From: Mycolicibacterium novocastrense
GTDB lineage: Bacteria; Actinomycetota; Actinomycetes; Mycobacteriales; Mycobacteriaceae
Assembly: GCF_001570485.1 (NCBI RefSeq)
Contig: NZ_BCTA01000036.1
Span: 62,001 to 126,000 of the forward strand
Direction of reading: 5' to 3'
DNA: 64,000 nt
Part shown: piece after piece, positions 23,976-34,967 of the stretch
How the letters are laid out: each line of letters opens with the position of its first letter
Numbering within the stretch: position 1 is the stretch's first letter
Made by a program: the position numbers and the translations under genes
Notes under the pieces: model-generated
Database searches by the model: none
What the model saw: only the letters and a program-made list of their open reading frames with translations
What the model was told of the DNA's origin: nothing

Positions 23976-24323
23976 CTAGACGGTGAAACCCAACGCGCGC
24001 AACTGCTCGCGGCCGTCCTCGGTGATCTTGTCCGGCCCCCACGGCGGGTTCCACACCCAGTTGATCTTCAGCTCGTTGACCAGCCCTGCGCCGACCAGCG
24101 CTGTGCGCGACTGGTCCTCGATCACATCGGTGAGCGGGCAGGCGGCCGAGGTCAACGTCATGTCGATCAACGCGACCTTGCCCTGCTCCCCCTGCTCGAC
24201 GTCGATCCCGTAGACCAAGCCCAGATCGACGACGTTGATACCGAGCTCGGGGTCGACGACGTCACGCATCGCCTCCTCGAGATCGAACAACAGTTCCTCG
24301 TTGGGCACTGCGGTATCACTCAT
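23976..24323 (-). CDS. SUF-associated MIP18/DUF59 protein (SufT-like, Rv1466)
   Basis: A 115-residue DUF59/MIP18 family protein, marked by DVVDPELGINVVDLGLVYG and the conserved cysteine in TSAACPLTDVI. Such proteins help Fe-S cluster maturation or carriage. It is the last gene of the suf operon; the ATG at 24323 overlaps the sufU stop (ATGA) and has AGGAGG upstream. Equivalent to Rv1466. Confidence 0.92.
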   Translation of the reverse strand: MSDTAVPNEELLFDLEEAMRDVVDPELGINVVDLGLVYGIDVEQGEQGKVALIDMTLTSAACPLTDVIEDQSRTALVGAGLVNELKINWVWNPPWGPDKITEDGREQLRALGFTV

Positions 24324-24778
24324 CCTGCCTCCTGAAATCTCTCCGATGCCTGTGACAGTGCATCTTTGAAAGCCATCCACCCCAGCAACGCGCACTTGAC
24401 CCGCGCCGGGTACTTCGCGACGCCGGCGAACGCGATGCCGTCCCCGATGACGTCCTCGTCGCCCTCGACGGTCCCGCGCGAGGAGATCATCTCGCTGAAG
24501 GCGGCGACCGTTTTGAGTGCGTCGCCGACGCTCTGGCCGATCACCTGATCGGTCAGCACCGATGTCGAGGCCTGGCTGATCGAACAGCCCTGCCCGTCAT
24601 AGGAGATGTCCACCACCTGCTCACCGTCGTCGGACAGCGCCACCCGCAGCGTCACCTCGTCGCCACACGTCGGGTTGACGTGATGGACCTGAGCTCCGTA
24701 CGGCTCACGCAATCCACGGTTGTGCGGGCGCTTGTAGTGATCGAGGATCACTTCCTGATAGATCTGATCCAGCCGCAC
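24320..24778 (-). CDS. sufU: SufU, zinc-dependent sulfur-transfer / scaffold protein
   Basis: A 152-residue IscU-like protein with the three conserved cysteines in NPTCGDEV, GQGCSISQAS and ARVKCALLGW. In Gram-positive bacteria SufU binds zinc and accepts persulfide sulfur from SufS. The GTG at 24778 starts 1 nt after the sufS stop and gives the same N-terminus (RLDQIYQEVILDHYK) as Rv1465. Confidence 0.94.
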   Translation of the reverse strand: MRLDQIYQEVILDHYKRPHNRGLREPYGAQVHHVNPTCGDEVTLRVALSDDGEQVVDISYDGQGCSISQASTSVLTDQVIGQSVGDALKTVAAFSEMISSRGTVEGDEDVIGDGIAFAGVAKYPARVKCALLGWMAFKDALSQASERFQEAG

Positions 24779-24779
24779 G

Positions 24780-26802
<2,023 letters not shown>

Positions 26803-26806
<4 letters not shown>

Positions 26807-27999
26807 GATTGCGTTGTTCTCGATTCCGTGATCGCTAGTTCTCGTTCGATGGCTTCGGTGAGGCGCTCGCGCACCGCGGGCACGGCGATCTTGGCGATGA
26901 TCTCGTTGAAGAAACCGCGCACCACCAAACGCCGCGCCTGGTCCTCGGGGATGCCGCGGGCCCGCAGATAGAACAACTGCTCGTCATCGAAACGCCCGGT
27001 GGCACTGGCGTGTCCGGCGCCGATGATCTCGCCCGTCTCGATCTCGAGGTTGGGCACCGAGTCCGCCCGAGCGCCGTCGGTGAGCAGCAGGTTGCGGTTC
27101 ACCTCGAAGGTGTCGGTGCCGGTGGCCTCCGCGCGGATCAACACGTCACCGACCCACACGGTGTGCGCATCAGGCCGGTTGGATGCCGGATCACCTTGCA
27201 GCGCACCCTTGTACAGCACATCGGATTTGCAGCTTGGATGGGCGTGGTCGACCAGTAACCGCGACTCGAAGTGCTGGCCGTCGTCGGCGAAGTAGGTGCC
27301 GAGCATCTTGGCGTCGCCGCCGGGTCCGGTGAACCGCACCGTGGCCGTCGTCCGCACCACGTCCCCGCCGAGCGTCACGTTCACGTGGCCGAGCACGGCA
27401 TCCTTGCCGAGGCGGGCGTGATGCGCGCTGACGTGCACGGTGTCGTCGGCCCAGTCGGCGATCCAGATCACCCCGAGGCCTGCCGAATCGCCGACGATGA
27501 TCTCGACGTTGTCGGCGTAGGTCCCGCTGCCACGCAGATCCACGACGACGATCGCGCGCGAAAGCTCCTCGACGCGGATTTGCAGATGCCCGTAGGCCAC
27601 CGCGCCCTCGCCGGGGCCGTCGATGTCGATCTCGATCGGTTCGGCGACCTCGGTGTCACGGCCGACCGTGACGATGGTGGCGGTGTCGAACGACGAATAC
27701 GCCTGTGCGGCAACTCGGTCGGCGGGCACACCGCCCTGGCCGAGCCGCTCGTCATCGCGACCGACCGTCTCGACGGTGACACCGGGGCACTCCCTCACGG
27801 TGATGCGTGCGCTGCCGGTGGCGACGGCGGAACCGTCGTGCAGGCCGCGCAGGCGCTTCAACGGCGTGAACCGCCAGATCTCGTCGCGGCCGCCGGGCAC
27901 CTCGAAGGCGTTCACGTCGAAGGACGTGAAGATCTCGCCTTTGTTGAGTGCCGACCCGGCTGGTGTCCCTTCGACCGCTGTCTGCAGAGGGGAACTCAC
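26803..27999 (-). CDS. sufD: Fe-S assembly scaffold SufD
   Basis: A 398-residue SufD with the right-handed beta-helix core and the C-terminal family segment (GRFDDEQLFYLRARGIPED). It pairs with SufB to form the SufBC2D scaffold. The GTG start at 27999 directly abuts the sufB stop with no intervening base, and its own stop overlaps sufC. Equivalent to Rv1462. Confidence 0.96.
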
Positions 28000-29445
28000 T
28001 TAGCCCACAGCCCCTTCCATCTGCAGCTCGATCAGCCGGTTGAGCTCCAGCGCGTACTCCATCGGAAGCTCCTTGGCGATCGGCTCGACGAAGCCGCGCA
28101 CCACCATCGCCATCGCCTCGTCCTCGGTCAGGCCGCGGCTCATCAGATAGAACAGCTGATCCTCGCTGACCTTGGACACGGTGGCCTCGTGGCCCATCGT
28201 CACGTCGTCCTCACGGATGTCGACGTAGGGGTAGGTGTCGGAGCGGCTGATCGTATCGACAAGCAGCGCATCGCATTTCACGCTCGACCGCGATCCGTGG
28301 GCACCCTTGTTGACCTGGACCAGGCCGCGGTAGGAGGCCCGACCGCCGCCGCGGGCGACCGACTTGGACACGATGTTGCTCGACGTGTTGGGCGCCAGGT
28401 GCAGCATCTTGGCGCCGGTGTCCTGATGCTGCCCCTCGCCGGCGAACGCCACCGAGAGCACCTCACCGCGAGCGTGCTCACCGGTCATCCACACCGCGGG
28501 GTACTTCATGGTGACCTTGGAGCCGATGTTGCCGTCGACCCACTCCATCGTCGCGCCGGCCTCGGCCCGGGCCCGCTTGGTGACCAGGTTGTAGACGTTG
28601 CTCGACCAGTTCTGGATGGTCGTGTAGCGGCAGCGGCCACCGGATTTGACGATGATCTCCACGACCGCGGAGTGCAACGAGTCGCTCTTGTAGATGGGCG
28701 CGGTGCAGCCCTCGACGTAGTGCACGTAGGCACCCTCGTCGACGATGATCAGCGTGCGCTCGAACTGGCCCATGTTCTCGGTGTTGATCCGGAAGTAGGC
28801 CTGCAGCGGGATGTCGACGTGCACACCGGGCGGGACGTAGATGAACGAACCACCCGACCAGACCGCCGTGTTCAGCGCGGAGAACTTGTTGTCGCCGGCC
28901 GGGATCACGGTGCCGAAGTACTGCTTGAAGATCTCCGGATGCTCACGCAGCGCGGTGTCCGTGTCGAGGAAGATGACGCCCTGCGCCTCCAGGTCCTCGC
29001 GGATCTGGTGGTAGACCACCTCGGACTCGTACTGCGCCGCGACACCGGAGACCAGGCGCTGCTTCTCCGCCTCCGGGATGCCCAGCTTGTCGTAGGTGTT
29101 GCGGATGTCCTCGGGCAGGTCGTCCCACGTGGCCGCCTGCTTCTCGGTGGACCGCACGAAGTACTTGATGTTGTCGAAGTCGATGCCCTCGAGGTTGGAA
29201 CCCCAGTTCGGCATCGGCTTCTTCTCGAAGGTGCGCAGCGCCTTCAGCCGGATGTCGAGCATCCACTGCGGCTCGTCCTTCTTGCCGGAGATGTCGCGAA
29301 CCACCGCCTCGGACAACCCGCGCTGTGCGCTGGCGCCCGCGACGTCGGAGTCCACCCAGCCGTAGCCGTACCGGCTCAGCGAGGCGATCGCCTCGTCCTG
29401 GCTGAGCGGTTCGCCTACCTTGTGGACTTCAGGTGTCGTCGTCAT
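28000..29445 (-). CDS. sufB: Fe-S assembly scaffold SufB, intein-free
   Basis: A 481-residue SufB, the core scaffold of the SUF system. The conserved C-terminal half contains [19 protein letters not shown] and the region around [21 protein letters not shown]. The protein is continuous: M. tuberculosis SufB (Rv1461) carries a large intein and is about 846 residues before splicing, which is not the case here. The ATG at 29445 overlaps the sufR stop (ATGA). Confidence 0.97.
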   Translation of the reverse strand: MTTTPEVHKVGEPLSQDEAIASLSRYGYGWVDSDVAGASAQRGLSEAVVRDISGKKDEPQWMLDIRLKALRTFEKKPMPNWGSNLEGIDFDNIKYFVRSTEKQAATWDDLPEDIRNTYDKLGIPEAEKQRLVSGVAAQYESEVVYHQIREDLEAQGVIFLDTDTALREHPEIFKQYFGTVIPAGDNKFSALNTAVWSGGSFIYVPPGVHVDIPLQAYFRINTENMGQFERTLIIVDEGAYVHYVEGCTAPIYKSDSLHSAVVEIIVKSGGRCRYTTIQNWSSNVYNLVTKRARAEAGATMEWVDGNIGSKVTMKYPAVWMTGEHARGEVLSVAFAGEGQHQDTGAKMLHLAPNTSSNIVSKSVARGGGRASYRGLVQVNKGAHGSRSSVKCDALLVDTISRSDTYPYVDIREDDVTMGHEATVSKVSEDQLFYLMSRGLTEDEAMAMVVRGFVEPIAKELPMEYALELNRLIELQMEGAVG

Positions 29446-30161
29446 CTCGACGCTCCTTGCTTGCTAGTGGGGGCTGTTGGGGCTGAAGCACTGATCTTTT
29501 CGACCAGAGGTACGTGCGTTGTGCAGGCGCAGTCGCCGTTGACGATGGTGGCGAGCCTCTGCACGTGGGTTCCCAGAATCTCCGCGAAAGCCTCACGCTC
29601 GGTCTCGCACAACTCGGGGAACTCCTCCGCGACGTGTGAGACCGGACAGTGATGCTGACACAGCTGGATTCCGTGGATTGATCCAGGCGCCGGTGTCACC
29701 GAAGTCACACTGGTCGCGTAGCCGGCCTTGGTCAGCGCGTCGGCCACCCGGTCGGCTTTGGATACAACGTCATCGGGGCCCTTGGTTACTCCCGCGAGGA
29801 TCCCGTCGATACGGCGCCGCGCGAACGTCCGCACGGCGTCATCGCCGCCGATCTCGCGTAGCTGACGAATGGCCGCCGCGGCCAGGTCGTCGTAGGCGTG
29901 GCCGAGCTTGGCACGACCCGCCGCGGTGAGCCGATACCGTTTCGCGGGCCTGCCGCGGCCGGTGTGCTGCCAGGCCGCCGCCGCGCTGGCCTGCGCGTCG
30001 CCGGCCTCGATCAATGCGTCGAGGTGGCGACGCACGCCCGCAGCGGAGATTCCGAGCTGTTCGCCGATCTCACCGGCGGTGATCGGTCCGGATTCGAGCA
30101 GCAATTGCACGATCGCACCACGCGTCTGGCGATCGGCTCCTGCCTCCGGACTGAATTTCAC
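29442..30161 (-). CDS. sufR: Fe-S-dependent transcriptional repressor SufR
   Basis: A 239-residue regulator with an N-terminal winged HTH (about 10-70: [22 protein letters not shown]) and a C-terminal cysteine cluster ([20 protein letters not shown]) suited to a [4Fe-4S] cluster. SufR represses the suf operon when its cluster is intact. It is the first gene of the operon (Rv1460). The GTG at 30161 lies inside an inverted repeat and has no Shine-Dalgarno, so the mRNA may be leaderless and autoregulated. Confidence 0.94.
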   Translation of the reverse strand: MKFSPEAGADRQTRGAIVQLLLESGPITAGEIGEQLGISAAGVRRHLDALIEAGDAQASAAAAWQHTGRGRPAKRYRLTAAGRAKLGHAYDDLAAAAIRQLREIGGDDAVRTFARRRIDGILAGVTKGPDDVVSKADRVADALTKAGYATSVTSVTPAPGSIHGIQLCQHHCPVSHVAEEFPELCETEREAFAEILGTHVQRLATIVNGDCACTTHVPLVEKISASAPTAPTSKQGASR

Positions 30162-30173
30162 AACACTATTGTG
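30159..30173. promoter_or_regulatory. Inverted repeat CACAA-N5-TTGTG at the sufR start (candidate SufR operator)
   Basis: CACAA (30159-30163) and TTGTG (30169-30173) are perfect inverted repeats that overlap the sufR start codon. A repressor here would block the suf promoter, fitting SufR autoregulation. The exact SufR consensus was not checked. Confidence 0.5.
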
Positions 30174-30252
30174 ACGGAATTCGGAAACCGCTGTAAAGCA
30201 AGGGCACCCTTAGCGGGACGGCAGCCATGACGTGGACGGTTACGCTGCTGAG

Positions 30253-31938
30253 GTGGCAGCCCGCCTCCCGTCGTTCAGCTCGTCGATCGCCCGTTGGCAC
30301 GCCGACGAACGCCCGGTGGGCTCGCCGCTCAATGATGCCGAGGTCATCGCGCTGCGCCGGACACGGCTGTTCGGTGCTGCCGGCACCGTCCTGATGGCGA
30401 TCGGCGCGCTCGGCGTCGGGGCCAGGCCGGTCGTGCAGGACCCGACGTTCGGTGTGCGGTTGCTCAACCTGCCCTCGCGCATCCAGACCGTGAGCCTGAC
30501 CATGACCACCACCGGCGCGGTGATGATGGCGCTGGCCTGGCTGATGCTCGGGCGGTTCGCTCTCGGCGACCGACGCATGTCGCGCAGCCAACTCGACCGA
30601 CTGTTGTGGCTGTGGGTGCTGCCACTGCTCATCGCCCCACCGATGTACAGCCGCGACGTCTACTCCTATCTGGCGCAGAGCGAGATCGGCGTCAAAGGCC
30701 TCGACCCGTATCGAGTCGGCCCGGCCACCGGCCTGGGCCTGGACCACGTGTTCACGCTCTCGGTGCCGAACATGTGGCGCGAGACACCCGCGCCGTACGG
30801 GCCGCTCTTCCTGTGGATCGGTCAGGGTATCTCGACGCTGACGGGTGAGAACATCGTCGCCGCGGTGCTCTGCCACCGATTGGTCGTGCTGCTCGGCGTG
30901 GGCCTGATCGTCTGGGCGACCCCGCGTCTGGCCCGGCGCTGCGGCGTCGCCGAGGTGAGCGCGCTGTGGCTGGGCGCCGCCAATCCGCTGCTGATCATGC
31001 ATCTGGTCGGGGGCATCCACAACGAGGCGCTGATGCTGGGCCTCATGCTTGCCGGCACCGAGTTCGCGCTGCGCGGTGTCGACGCCGCCGCGCCGCTGCT
31101 GCCCAGGCCACTGTCCTGGCCGCACGGACGCGAGCAGTGGGCGCGCTGGTGGCCGCTGACGATGCTGCTGGTCGGCGTCGTGCTGATCACGCTGTCCTCG
31201 CAGGTCAAATTGCCGTCGCTGCTGGCGCTGGGTTTCGTCGCGATGGCGCTGGCCTGTCGATGGGGCGGCACAGTCAAGGCGTTCTTCCTGGCCGGCGGAT
31301 CGTTGACCGCGGTGTCGGTGGTGGTGATGGCGCTGATCGGGTGGGCCAGCGGCCTGGGGTTCGGCTGGCTGAACACGCTGGGCACCGCCAACGTCGTGCG
31401 CAGCTGGATGTCGCTGCCCACCCTGCTGGCCCTGGGCACCGGTCAGGTCGGCATCCTGCTGGGGCTCGGCGACCACACCACGGCGGTGCTGGGACTCACG
31501 CGTGCGATCGGCGTGTTCATCATCGCGATCCTGGTGACCTGGCTGTTGCTGCTCGTTCTGCGGGGACGCCTGCATCCGGTGGGCGGGCTCGGCGTCGCGC
31601 TGGGGGTGACGGTGCTGCTGTTTCCCGTCGTCCAGCCCTGGTACGTGCTGTGGGCCGTCCTGCCCCTCGCGGCGTGGGCCACCCGGCCGGCATTCCGCAG
31701 CACCACGATCGTGGTGACGCTGGCCGTCGGCATCTTCGGCCCCACCGCCAACGGCGATCGCTTCACGGTTTTCCAGATTCTCCTCGCTACCGCGGCGAGC
31801 ACCGTGATCGTCGCCGCGCTGTTTCTGCTCACCTACAACCGGTTGCCCTGGCGCAGCGTGGCCAGCCCGCCGCACGAGCAACCGCCACCACCGCCACCAC
31901 AGCCCGCGCGGCCCGACGCTTACGCTGAGTCCCCGTGA
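30253..31938 (+). CDS. mptB: Alpha-(1->6)-mannosyltransferase MptB (Rv1459c-type)
   Basis: A 561-residue GT-C membrane glycosyltransferase that uses polyprenyl-phosphomannose to extend the alpha-1,6-mannan core of lipomannan/LAM. It has about 12 hydrophobic helices and a conserved first-loop acidic site (PPMYSRDVYSYLAQ). The GTG at 30253 gives the N-terminus seen in Rv1459c and lies 6 nt after TACGCT (30241-30246), again suggesting a leaderless start; an in-frame GTG 21 nt upstream is less likely. The Pro-rich C-terminal tail ends in a 4-nt overlap with the ABC ATPase gene. It is divergent from sufR. Confidence 0.9.
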   Translation: MAARLPSFSSSIARWHADERPVGSPLNDAEVIALRRTRLFGAAGTVLMAIGALGVGARPVVQDPTFGVRLLNLPSRIQTVSLTMTTTGAVMMALAWLMLGRFALGDRRMSRSQLDRLLWLWVLPLLIAPPMYSRDVYSYLAQSEIGVKGLDPYRVGPATGLGLDHVFTLSVPNMWRETPAPYGPLFLWIGQGISTLTGENIVAAVLCHRLVVLLGVGLIVWATPRLARRCGVAEVSALWLGAANPLLIMHLVGGIHNEALMLGLMLAGTEFALRGVDAAAPLLPRPLSWPHGREQWARWWPLTMLLVGVVLITLSSQVKLPSLLALGFVAMALACRWGGTVKAFFLAGGSLTAVSVVVMALIGWASGLGFGWLNTLGTANVVRSWMSLPTLLALGTGQVGILLGLGDHTTAVLGLTRAIGVFIIAILVTWLLLLVLRGRLHPVGGLGVALGVTVLLFPVVQPWYVLWAVLPLAAWATRPAFRSTTIVVTLAVGIFGPTANGDRFTVFQILLATAASTVIVAALFLLTYNRLPWRSVASPPHEQPPPPPPQPARPDAYAESP

Positions 31939-32882
31939 CCCACTCTGGATCCGGGGCGTCGCCCCCCGTGCCCGTGCGCCTCAGCGGGGTCACGAAGCGC
32001 TACGGGTCGACCGTCGCGGTGTCCGACCTCGACCTGCAGGTGCAGGCCGCCGAGGTGTTCGCGCTGCTCGGGCCCAACGGCGCCGGCAAGACCACGACTG
32101 TCGAGATGTGCGAGGGCTTCATCCGGCCCGACTCCGGCACCATCGAGATCCTCGGCCTCGACCCGTTCGGCGACAACGCCCGGTTGCGTGAGCGCATCGG
32201 CGTGATGCTGCAGGGCGGCGGCGGCTACCCGGCGGCCCGCGCCGGCGAGATGCTCAACCTGGTGGCGTCCTACGCGGCCAACCCGCTCGATCCGGCATGG
32301 CTGATGGACACTCTGGGGCTGACCGAGTCGGCGCGCACGACCTACCGCAGGCTGTCCGGTGGCCAGCAGCAGCGGCTGGCGCTGGCCTGCGCGGTGGTCG
32401 GCCGTCCGGAGCTGGTCTTCCTCGACGAGCCGACCGCGGGAATGGACGCGCATGCGCGAATAGTGGTGTGGGAGTTGATCGATGCGCTGCGTCGCGACGG
32501 CGTGACCGTCGTGCTGACGACCCATCAGCTCACCGAGGCCGAGGAGCTGGCCGACCGCATCATGATCATCGACCACGGCGTCCCGGTGGCGACCGGTTCG
32601 CCCGAGGAGCTGATGCGCAGCGGCGCCGAGAACCAGCTGCGGTTCCGCGCCCCGCGCATGCTCGACCTGTCGCTGCTGGTTTCCGCGCTGCCCGAGACTT
32701 ACCAGGCAACCGAGACCGCGCCGGGCGAATACCTCGTCGAGGGCGCGATCAACCCCCAGGTCCTGGCGACGGTGACGGCGTGGTGCGCGCGTCTCGATGT
32801 GCTGGCCACCGATATGCGCGTCGAACAGCGAAGCCTCGAGGACGTGTTCCTCGACCTGACCGGGCGGGAGTTGCGGCCGTAA
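31935..32882 (+). CDS. ABC transporter ATP-binding protein, Rv1458c-type
   Basis: A 315-residue ATPase of an ABC-2 exporter. Walker A is GPNGAGKTT, signature LSGGQQQRL, Walker B LVFLDEPTAGMD. A C-terminal extension of about 80 residues follows the ABC domain. The GTG start overlaps the mptB stop (GTGA) and the stop overlaps the permease start (TAATG), so the three are coupled. The substrate is unknown; the M. tuberculosis pair is annotated as antibiotic transport, without proof. Confidence 0.93.
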   Translation: MTHSGSGASPPVPVRLSGVTKRYGSTVAVSDLDLQVQAAEVFALLGPNGAGKTTTVEMCEGFIRPDSGTIEILGLDPFGDNARLRERIGVMLQGGGGYPAARAGEMLNLVASYAANPLDPAWLMDTLGLTESARTTYRRLSGGQQQRLALACAVVGRPELVFLDEPTAGMDAHARIVVWELIDALRRDGVTVVLTTHQLTEAEELADRIMIIDHGVPVATGSPEELMRSGAENQLRFRAPRMLDLSLLVSALPETYQATETAPGEYLVEGAINPQVLATVTAWCARLDVLATDMRVEQRSLEDVFLDLTGRELRP

Positions 32883-33655
32883 TGACGAATCGCTTTGCGC
32901 CGGGCACCTTCACACCCGATCCGGGGCCGGCCACGGTGCAGAAGATGCTCGCCGCGCAGTTCGGCCTGGAGGTGCGGCTGCTGCTGCGCAACGGCGAACA
33001 GCTCTTGTTGACGATGTTCATTCCGATCACGCTGCTGGTGGGCTTGACGCTGCTGCCGCTGGGGTCGTTCGGGCCGAACCGGGCGGCGACGTTCGTACCC
33101 GCCATCATGGCGCTGGCCGTGATCTCCACCGCGTTCACCGGGCAGGCGATCGCCGTGGCATTCGACCGCCGCTATGGGGCGCTCAAACGCCTTGGCGCCA
33201 CGGCCCTTCCGGTGTGGGGCATCATCGCGGGCAAATCGCTGGCGGTGGTCGCGGTGGTATTCCTGCAGGCGATCGTGTTGGGCACCATCGGGGTTGCCCT
33301 CGGCTGGCGACCGCACCTGGCGGGGCTCGCGCTCGGCGCAGCGGTGATCGCCTTGGGCACAGCGGGTTTCGCGGCGCTGGGGCTGCTGCTCGGTGGCACC
33401 TTGCGCGCCGAGATCGTCTTGGCCCTGGCGAACTTGCTCTGGTTCGTGTTCGCGGGGCTCGGCGCGCTGACGCTCGAGGGCGGCATGGTGCCCTCCGTCG
33501 CGCAGTGGGTGGCCCGGTTGACGCCGTCCGGCGCCCTCACCGAAGCGCTGACCCAGGCGATGACGTTGTCAGTGGACTGGTTCGGCCTTCTGGTGCTCGC
33601 GGTCTGGGGCGCCGTCGCCGCGCTGTGCGCGCTGCGCTGGTTCCGCTTCACCTGA
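32882..33655 (+). CDS. ABC-2 type transporter permease, Rv1457c-type
   Basis: A 257-residue permease with six hydrophobic helices and a short cytoplasmic N-terminus; it is the membrane partner of the preceding ATPase. The ATG at 32882 shares a base with the ATPase stop. Its last 87 nt overlap the convergent hydrolase gene, which is unusual. The transported compound cannot be inferred. Confidence 0.92.
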   Translation: MTNRFAPGTFTPDPGPATVQKMLAAQFGLEVRLLLRNGEQLLLTMFIPITLLVGLTLLPLGSFGPNRAATFVPAIMALAVISTAFTGQAIAVAFDRRYGALKRLGATALPVWGIIAGKSLAVVAVVFLQAIVLGTIGVALGWRPHLAGLALGAAVIALGTAGFAALGLLLGGTLRAEIVLALANLLWFVFAGLGALTLEGGMVPSVAQWVARLTPSGALTEALTQAMTLSVDWFGLLVLAVWGAVAALCALRWFRFT

Positions 33656-34252
33656 GCGCAGCTGCGGCAGCAGATATTCGAGCTGTCCGACCTCTTCGAT
33701 GTTGTGCTTCACCCAGGCGCGCAACTTGTGGTCCGGGAACCGTCGGCGCACGATCCTGTTCACGGGCGTGAGCAGCGGTGAGCGCGCGCCGAGATCCATC
33801 ACCGTCACGTAGTGGGCGCCGTCGGCACCCGCAGACCAGGTGTGCTCCAACTGGAAGATCGGAATCCCCGCAACGCGTTTGACCAGTCGGATGCCGGTCT
33901 CGTCGAGCTTTTCGACCCTTGCGATCTCGTCGATCTTGTATTCGGGTCGGCCGCCGAAAGCCTCGACCATGCGGAATCGCGCGCCATCGGCCGCACCACC
34001 TCCCGGTGCCGGACGGGCCAACGCCCAGTGGATGTGATCGATCGGGTGCCAGGCGAGATAGCGGTCGATGACCTCTCCCCCGTACGCCATCGTTTCGCCG
34101 AGGTGCGTGAACCAGTCGAGGAGCATCGCCGGGGTTACTTCCGCGAGCGGTCGGTGGTCGATGGTGATGCGGCGCCTGCCATGGCGATGGTCGAGATAGT
34201 GCACGGTCGCGGTGTCGACGCAGCGCAGCGGATAAAGCACCGGGCGAGCCAT
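33569..34252 (-). CDS. DAPG hydrolase (PhlG)-family-like metal-dependent hydrolase
   Basis: A 227-residue protein that resembles the 2,4-diacetylphloroglucinol hydrolase (PhlG) family, which breaks C-C bonds with a zinc centre. Points of resemblance are VTPAMLLDWFTHLGETM, YLAWHPIDHIHWAL and, near the end, WVKHNIEEVGQL, whose H and E are candidate metal ligands. The last 30 or so residues are low-complexity and lie antisense to the permease 3' end, so the native C-terminus may have been replaced by read-through. ATG at 34252 has AGGAGG upstream. It is divergent from a TetR gene with two operators between them, so it is a likely detoxification gene. Family call is tentative. Confidence 0.55.
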   Translation of the reverse strand: MARPVLYPLRCVDTATVHYLDHRHGRRRITIDHRPLAEVTPAMLLDWFTHLGETMAYGGEVIDRYLAWHPIDHIHWALARPAPGGGAADGARFRMVEAFGGRPEYKIDEIARVEKLDETGIRLVKRVAGIPIFQLEHTWSAGADGAHYVTVMDLGARSPLLTPVNRIVRRRFPDHKLRAWVKHNIEEVGQLEYLLPQLRSGEAEPAQRAQRGDGAPDREHQKAEPVH

Positions 34253-34263
34253 GGGATCCTCCT

Positions 34264-34283
34264 AAGATACGGATGCGTTTCTT
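34264..34283. promoter_or_regulatory. TetR operator copy 1
   Basis: AAGATACGGATGCGTTTCTT is an imperfect inverted repeat (AAGA.ACG/CGT.TCTT). It lies 12 nt from the hydrolase start and is a near-copy of the element at 34310-34329. Confidence 0.65.
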
Positions 34284-34309
34284 ATAGCCCGACGGTAAGC
34301 TTCCGCGTT

Positions 34310-34329
34310 AAGATACGCAAGCGTTTCTT
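34310..34329. promoter_or_regulatory. TetR operator copy 2
   Basis: AAGATACGCAAGCGTTTCTT is a near-perfect palindrome (arms AAGATACGC and GCGTTTCTT). It lies 16 nt upstream of the tetR start, exactly 46 bp from copy 1. Two copies between divergent genes suggest autoregulation plus control of the hydrolase. Confidence 0.7.
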
Positions 34330-34345
34330 CTCGAAGGAGTGGCGG

Positions 34346-34915
34346 ATGGCGCGTCGGCGCGGCCAAGAACTCGACGCTGCGATCCGTGACGCGGCGCTCG
34401 ATCTGCTCGCCCGGGTCGGACCGGCCGGTGTCACGATGGAGGCCGTCGCCGCGGCGGCCGCAACGAGCAAACCCGTGCTCTACCGTCGCTGGCCCGATGC
34501 CACCGCCCTGCTCCGAGACACGCTGCTCAGCATCGCGACCGAGGCCATCCCGCACGAGGACACCGGCAGCTACCGCGGCGACATGCTCGCCGTATTGCGC
34601 GGATGGGCCGCGCTATTCACCGGCCCTCGGGCGCCGCTGATCCGCGCCGCGATCGCGGCCGGCTCCCACGACCCAGACCTCACCGAGGCCTTCCGCAACG
34701 GCGTCATCGGCTGGCGCAAAGAGGAAATGGCCGCGTTGTTGGCGCGTGGTGTTGTCCGCGGCGACGTGCGCGCCGACGTTCCCGTTGAGATCGCCCGCGA
34801 GTTGGGGCAGAGCGTGCTGTGGCACCGGCTGCTGATCACCGGCGACCGCATCGACGACGATCTGGTCGTGCAACTGGTCGACGAGGTCCTGGTTCCGTTC
34901 GTGTCGCCCCGGTAA
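34346..34915 (+). CDS. TetR-family transcriptional regulator
   Basis: A 189-residue TetR repressor with an N-terminal HTH (about 10-55: GVTMEAVAAAAATSKPVLYRRWP) and a helical ligand-binding domain. The ATG at 34346 is preceded by AAGGAG 6 nt upstream. It is divergent from the PhlG-like hydrolase, and twin operators occupy the 93-nt gap. M. tuberculosis has neither gene here, between Rv1457c and ctaA, so the pair is an acquired cassette. The inducer is probably a hydrolase substrate, by inference. Confidence 0.9.
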   Translation: MARRRGQELDAAIRDAALDLLARVGPAGVTMEAVAAAAATSKPVLYRRWPDATALLRDTLLSIATEAIPHEDTGSYRGDMLAVLRGWAALFTGPRAPLIRAAIAAGSHDPDLTEAFRNGVIGWRKEEMAALLARGVVRGDVRADVPVEIARELGQSVLWHRLLITGDRIDDDLVVQLVDEVLVPFVSPR

Positions 34916-34967
34916 CCGGCTCACCCGCTACTACGGCTTGTAGTTGCGCTGCTCTACCATCGGAACC

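Noticed and set aside
27271..29652. 793-codon open frame antisense to sufD and sufB
   Set aside because: Low-complexity shadow translation; SufB and SufD are unambiguous on the minus strand.
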